Part shown: positions 1-12,400 of the stretch, piece by piece
How the letters are laid out: every line of letters begins with the position of its first letter
Numbering within the stretch: the first letter of the stretch is position 1
Source of the DNA: Candidatus Gastranaerophilales bacterium
Lineage (GTDB): Bacteria; Cyanobacteriota; Vampirovibrionia; Gastranaerophilales; Gastranaerophilaceae
Assembly (NCBI GenBank): GCA_944326515.1
Contig: CALVEI010000012.1
Span: forward strand, 1-43,165
Reading direction: 5' to 3'
DNA length: 43,165 bases
Made by a program: the position numbers and the translations under genes
Notes under the pieces: generated by a model
Database searches by the model: none
Told to the model about the DNA's origin: nothing
What the model saw: the letters and a program-made list of their open reading frames with translations, nothing else

Positions 1-96
1 TTTAACATTTTAAATTTATTTTGCCCGAAATAATCAAACTATCTGTAAAATATAATCAAACCATGTGTTCTTTTATATACATGTAGTCATACAATG

Positions 97-120
97 AGAG
101 CCACCTTAAATGGTGGCTCT
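97..120. terminator. Hairpin 15 bases past the adhesin stop; possible terminator
   Basis: A perfect 9-bp stem (AGAGCCACC at 97-105 pairs with 112-120) encloses a 6-base loop just downstream of the adhesin stop codon. On the minus strand no clear U-tract follows the stem. On the plus strand a T-rich stretch follows, so it may instead end a plus-strand gene lying left of the window, or act on both strands. Confidence 0.45.
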
Positions 121-134
121 TAGATTATTTAGTT

Positions 135-476
135 TTAATTTTGGGACACCTTATTAGAAGATGTTTCTGCCATATACATGTTCATGTACAGTATCTTATT
201 TGCAGTAGCCTTGTCTAAGTTAATAAACTTAAGACCTGCTTTATCTCCTGTTACTCTTACAACTTCCACTTCAGGAGAAGCTTTGATATTGTGATAATCT
301 AAGCTAATTACAAATTTTTCTCCCTTAACAAGCGAACCGTCGTGAACAACAGCAAGACCGCCTCTTGATATGTTTTCAATAGCTATAATACGTTTACGCT
401 TTTCTTTTTCTTTTTTATTGGATACCATGACATATCCGTCACCTTTAGCTATTTCAAACCTTATTGAATCACGTTT
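135..476 (-). other. PilZ domain encoded at the 3' end of the giant adhesin gene
   Basis: Residues 5549-5655 of the adhesin have the PilZ pattern: KRDSIRFEI contains RxxxR (Arg5550 and Arg5554), followed about 29 residues later by NISRGGLAVV, which contains [D/N]xSxxG (Asn5583 to Gly5588). After this come the usual barrel strands ending in VEVVRVTGDKAGLKFINL. In known PilZ proteins these two motifs hold cyclic di-GMP. Both motifs appear intact, so nucleotide binding is chemically plausible. The location, on a protein with a Sec signal peptide, is at odds with the cytosolic pool of c-di-GMP. The domain call rests on motif recognition, not on a profile search. Confidence 0.8.
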
Positions 477-3400
477 AGTTGGCTTGTAAGTTGACTTATC
501 AATATCAGCAAACTCAGGTGTAGTTGTTGTTTTTTGAATTTTGTCATCTTTATATGTCAATCTATAGAAGCTGTTTTCAGTTCTAGGAAGGACAATTACT
601 TCATAAGGGTTATAATGAACAACTGGAGCTTTAGTTTCCAAAGCTATAACATTACCCATATTTAAGGCAAATGAACCTGTTAATTTTGTGTATAGCTGAG
701 AAGTAACAGGTATACCAAAATCATTTGCTATATTTCTATAGTAATCGTTATCAACAATAGTTAGCCATCTGTAGCCGTTTGCAGTATCAACAAAGTGTCC
801 GCCACCTTGACCACCTCTGTTACCATTTCTAAATTCAGCATAATTAGTAATATATCCATCTGATATATGTAAATTCAAATCTTTTGTATCTACATACGCA
901 TTATCAGAATAGAATTTCAACAATTCCATACCACGATTATCAGTAGGTGATGTACTTGCAGAATTCAATGATAAAGTAACATCTTTTGCTTTGTATACTG
1001 TTTCTTTAAAACCGACAGGGTTATTAAATATTGTCATTGTTTGTTCAACATCTTGAGGTTTATAGTTTCTGTCAGATTCTTTTCCACCGGCATTAACAAC
1101 ATCATCAGGAGAAACACCTTGTATATCAAATACAAGTTTGTCACCTTTTCCTACTGTGTTAAAACCTGTAGCTTTAAGATTCTTTTCAGAATCAGGATTC
1201 ATATAATCATTAGCATATAATCTGCCATCTGTAGCATCAAAACCATTTGGTCTATTTTGATTAGACACAACAGAACTAGCTGCATCATAAGCGTGAGCAA
1301 TAATGTTATCAGCTCTCAATGTTACATCAGGTTTGCCATTGCTTTGACCTTTTATGTAAGCATTATAGATATTAAGAGTAGAGTTAGCATCATTCGGATT
1401 AACTCTTGTATCAGGATTAATATCCAATACTCTTATATCTACAGTTTCTGGAGCAACTGATGTAATAGTTATTCTGTCGTGCGGATAAAGAATATCATCA
1501 TCAGGCGCCATATTTGTAACTTTACCCAAATCATATATAGTCAAGTTAGCACCTTTAGAAACAATTTCTAAGTGTTTACCAGCTGTAATTTCTCTTATAA
1601 TAGCATCTCCAGTCAATTCAAGTCCCATATTACCGCGTTTTGTAATAAGTTGCCAGAAATTATCATTATTACCCATACCGCTGATATAAAGATCATTTTC
1701 AGCCATTGCACTTATGGAACCATTATCAAGTTGATAATAAGTAAGCTTATTATCCTTAACACCAATATTGTCACTAGCAATCAATGAAATATTACGTCCG
1801 GTCACATTCGCTTTAGATTTATCTGAAGCTGCATTAATTATAGAGTAACCGCGGAAATATGATTCATCAGCCGGTGTTGGATTTTGATCGGCTTGTTTCC
1901 AATCTGCTGCAGTGAGCATAACATTTCCATCTGATGTAATGTTGCCAACTTTCAAATCAGAATTTTTAGCTCTGATATTAATTAATGCATTGCCGTTATT
2001 AGTTGCATTTGCATTAACAACACCGTTAACTTTAACATTGATTGATTCTGTATAATCGCGAGTTGAAGCATTAACCCCAAAGCCTGACTCTTTTCCTTCA
2101 AGAGCATGTGTATCGGAGCCAATATTACCGTCAGTTACACTAAGATTTAAGTTACCTGATGAAGATATCAATGTTTTATAAGCTTTATCAGGTTTACCCA
2201 AATCATGATTTTGATTTTTATTTTGTATATCAGGATCAACTACTCCGTTAAGAATATCACCGTTAACCTGTGTTATTGTTATGCTTCCATTTTGGGTATT
2301 AATATAGAAATCATTATTACTATCATACTCACCAATTGAAATGTCAGAATTTTCGTTAATTATTTCAATATCTTGTTTGATAGCAGAAATGATACCTTCA
2401 ACGGCTATACCAATTTCTTTAGTTCCTTTGTTAGAAATAGATATTTTACCATCATTGTTAGTTATTCTACCTGTTGTAGCAAGTATAATCGAAGATGTAT
2501 CAGCATCGCTGTTATTATTAATAACTGTCTCACCTTTCTTATTTTGTATACTTCCAGCCAAAGAAATACCTAAAGCACCTTCATTATTAACTGTTAGCTT
2601 ACCATTATTGTTAATAACCTTTGACCCGTTTTCAGTTACAATTCCTGAATCGATATTTTTGTTATCAATAGCAAGATTTCCACCTGCATTTTCAACAAGT
2701 GCGGTATTTTTCAAGGCAATACCATCATCGCCATCATTATCTATAGACATACCGCCTTGATTATTTTTAACAGTACCAGCAATAACAACACCACTTGCAG
2801 CGTTTGTATTGTCTATTACAGTATTTCCTCTGCCAATATTGAGAACTCTACCTAATACAGACAATAACCCTTCACCGCTGTTTGATATTTTCATATTATC
2901 AACACCAGTAGCTTGTGATGTATTTTGTACAGTTGCTGTTTTAGTTATATCTAACGCACCTTTTGTATTGTTGATTGAAATAGCAGAATCTGCACCAGAG
3001 TTTGTCACAGAACCACTTATTTCAGTTCCGCCTTCTCCAGTATTTGTTACAGTTAAGTCTGTACCTGTATTTTCTATTGTTCCTGACACAAGTAATTTTC
3101 CACCATTATTTGTAACAGTTGTACTGCCTTGTGAGTTTTTAACCTCGCCAGATATTGTAGCACCTTGACTACCTTCATTAATCAATGTTGTATTACCGGA
3201 TGCGTTTTCTACGTTACCTGCAATACTAATACCGCTCGTTGTATTTGTATTATCTATCTTTGTATTACCTTTACCTTTATTTAGAACTTTACCTAATATA
3301 GACAACAATCCTTCACCGCTGTTTGATATTTTCATATTATCAACACCAGTAGTTTGTGATGTATTTTGGACAGTTGCCGTTTTTGTAATATCCAATGCAC

Positions 3401-6400
3401 CTTTTGTATTGTTGATTGTAATAGTAGAAGCTGCACCAGAGTTTGTCACAGAACCACTTATTTCAGTTCCGCCTTCTCCAGTATTTGTTACAGTTAAGTC
3501 TGTACCTGTATTTTCTATTGTTCCTGACACAAGTAGTTTTCCACCATTATTTGTAACAGTTGTACTACCTTGTGAGTTTTTAACACTACCTGAAATTGTA
3601 GCGCCTTGTTTTCCATCATTTTTAGCCGTAATATTTCCTGATTTGTTTTCCACAGTACCGGAAATAATTACACCGCTTTCTGCATTTGTATTGTCTATTA
3701 CAGTATTTCCTTTTCCTAGGTTAAATACTTTACCTAATATAGACAACAGTTCTTCACTGCTGTTAGATATTTTCATATTATCAACACCGGCAGTTTGTGA
3801 TGTATTTTGGACAGTTCCGTTGCTTGCAATTGTCAAAGCTCCATTTGTATTTGAAATTGATACAACAGAATCTGCACCAGAGTTTGTCACAGAACCACTT
3901 ATTTCAGTTCCGCCTGTACCGCTGTTTGCTATAAGAATATCATTCCCTTCGTTTTCAACTGTACCGGAAATAGAAAGTTTTCCTGCATTGTTTGTTATAG
4001 AGATATTTTCTACAGTATTATTTATAACGCCACTGATTGCAGTACCATTAGTGCCATTGTTAGTTATAGAAACATTTCCGACCTCACTATCAATTGTTCC
4101 TGCTATAGTAACACCTTGAGAACCATTGTTTGTAATCGTTGTATCTCCGTTAGAAGCTTTAATGATACCGTTAACTACAACACCTGAATCTGTATTGGCA
4201 TTTGTAATATTAGTGTTTCCATAGCTTTCTATCGTTGGAACAACAATACCAGTTTCATCGAGTTTCTTAACAACTTTTATACCGTTTTGTCCATTTATAT
4301 TTAAAACACTCACAGAATCACCATTATTGAACCCTAGGCCATTTTTAATCGAGCCTAAAACTTCAATGAAACCATTTGATTTTATTGTAGTATCAGCCAA
4401 AAGGCTTCCTTGATTAGTAACATTGGCAATAGTGCCTCTATTATCAAATGAACCATTCATTCTGTTATTTTCAAGAGTATTTATAACAAGCTCTTTGTTT
4501 GTTTGGTTATCAATTGAAACTGTTGCATAACCGTCAGTATAAGTAACACTACCGTTACCAGTTACTGAGCCTTTCAAATTTACATTTCCTCCTTCTTGTT
4601 TAGTATTAAACACAAGGAGCTTACCGTCTTTATAAAGTACTTTAATGTTATTTGTATCATTCAAATATGGAGACTTGTCGCTACCGCCAAGATTAACCAT
4701 ATTCTTTTCACCAGTAGTAGGATCTACTACCAAGTTGTTTAACATATCATCTGTTATGGTTAAATTTCTATCGCCATAGCCAGCCTTTAATGTGCCGTCA
4801 ATATTTATACTATTTGCAGTTATATCAATATTTTGACCAGCAATAATTCTATCACCTGCTTTTACATCGAATGATGAATTAGCACTATTATATGTAACAT
4901 TACCTTGAGTTGCTACAATATCTTTTGAATAAACTGAAACAGGAGCATTAAACTCTATATTTCCGCTTTCATTCCATATATCAAACAAATCACCACTAGC
5001 AGTAATAGAACCATTGAAGATAATATTAGAAGCAATAGAATCTTCTAAAGTAGGATTCATATGGTCGTAATAATTATTAATTACAATACCATCTATATCC
5101 CCCTCAGTTTTTAAATAAACGTTATCATTTACCGGGGTTGATGAATTAGCCAGATAATTATAGTTTGTTCCGCCAATAATAAGACCTGCCAATGAATAAT
5201 TATCTAAATTGATATTTTTAAACACTAAGTCTATATTAGAATAATTATCAATACCAAGACCAGCAGTTACAAGACGGAATTCACCACTACCTTTGACGTC
5301 GGCTTTTGTAATACCGTTTAACTGGATTTTAGCATTAGGTACAGTAAGATTAGCAAACTCAATTGCTGCTTTTTCTATATTTAAATCAGAAAGCGGATTA
5401 TCAATCAAATAACTAATTTGATTATTTACTGATGTAAGAGAATTATCTAAAGAGTCTCTGTTATCTTGATATCCTTTATTTACACTTTCAAACTGAGCTA
5501 TAATTGACTCTATGCTGGTTTTACCAGATTGTAAATCATTTATAGCGTTATTTTTAGCTTCGGTATCATTTCCTAGAACTATTTTCCCGTTATATAAAGA
5601 GTAATCATAACCATTTATTGTTTCAGTTGAAAATTTACCGTTTGCTGTATTATAAGCACTTTCAATTGCGCTTACTTTTTTGTCAAGGTTTTCTTGGCCG
5701 TTAAGAACATCTGTTGCAATTTGTTTTATGCCGGCAGAATTTCCATCATCATCAAGTGTACCTGCCTTTTCCCAAATTTTATCAAACAATTCCTGAGATA
5801 TCTGGTTCTCGCCTGAGCCTACAACGGCACCTTGCACTTCTGTTTTAAATTGGTTTTGAGCATCCGTAATAGAAACAGCATCATTAACACTGTTTAATAA
5901 ATTTGTAATTTCAGTAAGTTGTGCTTTATAAGTATCTATCGCCGTTTTATTAGCAGTAATTTGATCATCAAGTTGGGCAATTTTTTCTTCTAATTTTTGA
6001 GCTTCAGATTGAAGACCTTCTATTGTATCTTTAGTTAAATCCTTACCTGATATTTTAGTAGCATCAACAACTTTATACTCCTCATCTTTGATAAAGCCTT
6101 TTAATTTTTGCATATCGATTTTTCCGTCTTTGTCGATATACATATATCTTTGAGCTGAATCTCCAGCTTTTATCACCCCATCCAATTGAAGAGCATTAGT
6201 TAATTTATTGTCGATTCTAGAATATCTATTTACAGTATGGATAGGAATACCAAAAACAATTCTACAGGTTAGATCTTCTATCATATCAGATGTTAATTGA
6301 CTATTTCCTGCTGAATAATTAACTATAACATCCTTAGATGAAATTATATCTGCATTTTTAGCAACATTCATATTATTATTAACAGTATAATTAACATAAC

Positions 6401-9400
6401 CATCAACAGCTGATGTCGGAATAGCAGCATCTACTGTTACTTTAACATCCTGGTCTAAAATGTTTATTGATTTTTTCATAAAATCAAATTGTGCTAAAGT
6501 ACCGGCTTTGATGTGTCCTTGATTATTCAAATTATTATTAACGTTTAATGTGATTTTAGCCGTACCATCAATATCTCTAAAACCAAAGTGATCAGCTTTC
6601 AAATTAACATCGTTTTTAAGGTTATTTGACGAATCAAGTGCTATATTTAGTGAATCAGCACTAACTGTTGCATTATTTAAGACATTAAAATTATTGTTAT
6701 TGGTGACAGTTAAATTAGAATGACCATCGACATTTGCAACAAAACCTGCTCCACTGGCATTTACGCTTTGACTAAATGCGGAACTTGTATCTACATCGAT
6801 ATTCATATCAGAAGTTGCGGTTATTGATGAATTATTAACATTAACCTCAGATGTTTGAGCAACAGAGTTGTTTATTGTTGTTTTAGTTTCAGCTATACCG
6901 CCTTCAACTCTTATTGTATAAGCGATATTTTCATTGTTTTTTGTCCCAATATTCGCTGTTGATGAAATATCAACATCACTTGCCTTTATATCTGAACCAT
7001 TTTGAATATTTACTTTTGAATTTGACGTAATATCATTGTGCAAGCTACCACCTGAATGAACAATAACTCCGCTTTGTGTTGATTTACGCTTCATTAATAC
7101 TTCATTAGAATTGTTTGCATCAAGCTTAAATTTACCTTTTGAGTTTATTTTGGCACCGTTAACATTTATATTGTTTGATGCATTTACTGTGTTACCCGAA
7201 TTACTTTGAGAGATTGCAAGTACAGCGCCACTTTTATCCCCAGTTACAGATTCTGCTGTATTACCTGCACTTGCCAAAACCGTTAAACCATTATCGTAGT
7301 TTTCATTCGTCGCATTAGCCGTAATGTTAACGTTTGAATCACCGGTTGTTGAAGTTGTTATTTTAAAATTATTAACTGAAACAATTGCACCATCATTTGA
7401 TTCAATTGAATTATATGTATCTCTGTTTACGGTTGATTTAACATTCATATCCCCCATTGCAAGAGTTCCGCCGACATTTATTGTCGTATCTGTATCAACA
7501 GAGGAAACAGTTCCATTTACGGCAGAACCCACAAGACTTATTTGCATTTTTGATATTTGCGCATTTGTATCGGCATCATCATTTAATTCAACAACTGCAT
7601 TTTGAACTATTGTGTTGTTGCCTGAAATGTTGATTGTATTGCTGCCTTTAACGTCTGCATTCATGTTCAAAGTTTGAACACTTACTGCACCAATGCTGCT
7701 GTTGTTTGAACCTATAACAGCATCTCTGTCAGCTTTAGATTTAATATTGAGGTTATTTGTCGTAAAATTGCCAGTATTTAGCTTAGCTTCAGTTTTTGAA
7801 TTAACGCTTGCGTTAAGGTTAGTAACACTCACATCTGCAAGTGAAACAGCTGATTTTTGAGATATAATCTCAGCTTTTATAGAAGCTGAATCATTATTAT
7901 TAGATTTTTTTACGCCAGATAAGATATTGGTTGTGCCTTTATTATTTACTGCTATTTTGGAATTATCAATTCCAGCTATGAACTCAGAATTAACAACAGC
8001 ACCTTGATTTGCAACATCAACACCAATTATTGAATAAGTACCAAGACTCATAGTTGTTGTAGCATTAACTCCATCAGATGAAGCAATAATATTCATATTG
8101 TTAGAATCAATTGTACCTGTTGCATTAATCAATGCTTTAGTAATAGCATCTGATTTGGTTCTATTTACAGTGACATCAACAGTTAAACCACCAACAGCCT
8201 CAGTATCTAATTTTGATACCAAATTGCTTGTATTAGATGATTTAATGTCTACATCATTTGCATCAATATCAACCTTGCCTGAAACTAATGCTTGAACATT
8301 ATTTGATGTTTCTGCTATTGCTACAGAAACATTAGCCCCAACACCTGCGCCAAGAACACTTAAGACATCAACATCAATATTATCATTAGAATTTGCATTT
8401 ACTAATAAATTACCCTTTGAATTGATTGTAGCATCAGAAACTTTTGCAATAGTTTGGGCCGCATTATTAAAGTAACCAACTCCGCCTTTTATTCCTACTG
8501 CCCCAAGAGTAGCATCAACAACATCAACTTCAGCTTTTATATTAGATGCTGCATCAACTTTAACATTACCAGCATTAGCAGTTACATTACCACCAGAAAT
8601 TTCAGCATTAGTTTTGTATTTCATATTAGTAACTAAAACACTAGCACCAACAGCGGCAAGACCTGCACCAAGGCTGATATTATTTGAACTAAAAGTATCG
8701 TCACTGTAACCTTTTAATTCGTTTGATGCAGCAACTTTTATTGCATCGCCGTCAGAATTTTTGCCAGTAGCAGCAACGTTACCGTTTATATTTGCTTTTG
8801 TACCATCTTTTATAGTTTCGGATGTTAAATTATAAGAAGCAGTCTTTGTTTGACCATTCTTTTCATATTGAATATTATTTGAATTTCCATCAATTTTAGC
8901 AAGAGAATCTTTAATTTTAGATGACTCAAGTTCAGAAGTGTCTGAAAAATCAACTTTTCCACCTATTGAATTGACAACAACATTTGCAGCAATGCCAGCA
9001 ACACCACCAACTGCATTAGCTATAGAATTGTCCATTCCAATTACAGAATCTGCTAAAACTTCAACATTTTCTGCATTAATTTTTCCGCCTTGCGTAGTTA
9101 ACAATTCAGATATCACGGCATTGTTAATCACATTTACATCAACACTTGCACCAACAGCCTCAGTACCTACAGCAAGCAAACCGAGTTTGTTATCAACTAA
9201 TATTTGATCATTAGCTGTAACACTAACCTTATCAGATGCATTCATCGATTTGTCTTTAGCGTCAATATATGCCTTAGTTGCATTTTCAATATAATTAACT
9301 ATTGTGTTAGAACCAACAGAAGCACCGAACTTAGCAACTGAAACCCCAATATTAGTATTTCTAAGATTTTCGTCACTATCAGCAACAACTGAAACTGTAG

Positions 9401-12400
9401 AAACACCATCTAAAGATGTATTATCAATATAAGAAAGTAAATTATTTTCAAATGAATTTACAACTGTATTAACTACAGCACTAACACCTGCACCAACACC
9501 ACCACCTATGTAAGCATTATTGCTTATATTGGTATTTTGCTTAGCAAAAGAGGACACACTACCCCCTTGTATAGAAGAATCGGCAATGTAAGCAGTTACA
9601 TTGTTATTAATAACATTAACAAGAACATTCGCTAAAACATTTGCACCAATACCAGCTAAACCACCGGAAGCCAAACTGTCAGAAATATCAATATCTGATT
9701 CAGCATTTACTGATGTAGATTTGGCCTTTGTAATAGTTGTTCCATTAATTTTTGCATGAATATCATTATCAAAAATGTTAGTAACAGTATAACCACCGAC
9801 AGAAGCACCTGTTCCTGCTCCAGTAGCACCAATAATACCAGCATTAACATTAGCATTAGTTTTAGCAAAAAGTGAAGTTGCGGCACCATTTACAGAGCCA
9901 CCTTCACCATTTACAGAGCCACCTTCAATTTTTGCTTCTGTTTTACCAGTAAACTGGTTTACTACAGGAATTACGTTAACACCGCCACCAATTGCAGCAA
10001 CAGAAGCTGCAGCCAAAATATCATTGATATAAACAGAATTTATAGCATTTAAAATAACGTTTGAAGCATTTTCAATATCGGTGTCTACAACATGAGCTAA
10101 TACATTATTTTCAATAACATTAGCATTTTCAACAGCACTTACTGCGCCGCCTGTTACAGCAGCAGCAATACTAAATACAACGGTATTTAAGTTAAATATG
10201 TCATTTGCAGAAACATTAACATCCCCATTTTTAATTGTAGAATTTTCAACAACAGCTTTTGTCGTACCAGAATAAATATTATTTACACCGGTAATTCCAA
10301 CACCAGCTGTACTGCCAAATGTAGTACTAATCACAGCATCATAAGTGTTCATTGAAGAAGTAGCATTAACATTCAGACCTTCCGTAGAAGAAACTACTGC
10401 ATTATTTACATATGCGCTTACAGATGTTGATACAACATTAGCAATAACATTGGCACCAACGCTTACTCCACCACTACCTGCGACATTTACTATACCAACC
10501 AAAGGTAATAAAGCTGTCACATCGGAAGAATTTATAGAGTCTTTTCCAAATAAAGAACCAATACCAGTTGTTTCTTTATCTTTATTAAAATCATTGTTGG
10601 CTTTTACATCAATCTTGCCATCAGTAGTTTTAAGTGTAGTATTTTCAACACCTGCATTAACCTCAGATGCCATTGTATTTGAGATAGCTACACCATCTAC
10701 AGACACAGCACCGCTACCAGTAATCAATGCAATATTGGCTTTGAAGTTTTGATTATTATTTGCAGAAATCAAAACATCATCAGCAACATTGATTTCTCCA
10801 GCTTTTTGACCATTAGCAGCATTTTTACCAACAACAGCATTTACTTTATTAGCCAACACATCAACATAAACAACACCGCCAACGCTTGCTCCGCCAGAAG
10901 CACCAACACCTATATTCACAGATTCTACATCCATAGAATCTGTGGCATCTACAGTTAATGTTCCATTAGAATCTATATTTACACCGTTTCCGATGTATGC
11001 ATTAGTTGTATTTGCTACAATATTTGAGTTGATAGAACCATTGACAGAAGCCGCACCTGCCCCACCAACAATAAACATAATTGATTTGTAAACCTGAGAA
11101 GATTCGGCATCTACATTTATGTTACCAACGTTTGAAGCAGTAGTACCAATACTTGCCCCATTTGCAATATAAGCATTAACATCGCTAACATTAACATTAG
11201 AGAAGACTGAACCACCAACAGCAGCTGTTCCTGCTCCAGTAACGTTTCCAACTATTACATCCGCAACAGTCTTATTCGAAGCCAAAACGTCAACAGAGCC
11301 GGCATTTTGAATTTCGACATTTGAGCCAATATATGAATTCACATTGTTTATAACATTTTTAGAAATTAAAGATCCTGACACACCTGCAGTATTACCACCA
11401 GCGATATCAAAGGTCATATCCCAGTTTTCAAAACCATCAGAACTAGCAATATCTTCACCGGCTTCAACTTTTTCTGTTAAAGAGCCTAAAGTGATATCAG
11501 ATGGATTTTCTGCACCAAATATATTTTTAGCACTAGCTTCAACTTTTATATTTCCACCCTTGGAAATTGTAGTATTGTCAACATAAGCATTAACATTTTT
11601 AGTGTAAACATCAGCTAAAATAGAACCACCTACGCCAGCAGAACCTCCTGTCGCAGCAATCGTACCACCTCTACTTCTAGATTGTGTATTATCTGATGCA
11701 ACTACATCAATATCATTTGCTGAAACTGTAGATTTTTTTACACTGTCTTTATCAATTTTGGCAGTTGTAGTATTACTAACAACATTCACACCAACATTTG
11801 CAGCTGCAGCAACTGTACCAGATCCAGAGATTGCAGCAGCAACTGGAATAATATCTATATTGCCATCCGAAGTTGATTTAACAGTTAATTTTCCTGTTGA
11901 AGTCACATTTGAACCCAAAACCTGAGCAGAGTTATTGCTTAAAAGTGTGTTAGATAGAACGTTAGCCCCAATAGTTGCAACACCTGCATTAGAAGCAGCA
12001 CCTACAACTGTAACACCTTGAATAGAATTATCATAATCTGCGATAACATTTGTTGTTGCAGCACTTGTTACATTTGAAGAAATAATTGATGCATTAACAT
12101 TATTTTGAATAACATTTACAATTCCGTTTACAGAAACTGGAATACCAGAACCTGTCTGAACTCCCATATTTGCAGCTAAGAAATACAGATCCTCGTTATT
12201 TTTAGCATTAACATCAATAGAATTTGCATTAATATTAGAATTATTTTGTATTGCCGCTGTTACAGTATTATTAATAACACTCACAATTGCCCCGATACCT
12301 ACACCAACACCTGTTGAAGCAGTAGAAAAGCCTAAGGCGCCAGCTGTATTAATATTTCTGAAATTATTATTCGCAAAAACATCTAAATCACCTGATGCAA

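Noticed and set aside
2341-4119. Plus-strand open frames opposite the adhesin repeats, including one of 236 codons
   Set aside because: They lie antisense to the intact adhesin gene, repeat with the same 441-bp period, lack ribosome-binding sites and encode biased Pro/Val/Ser sequence. They are shadows of the real gene.
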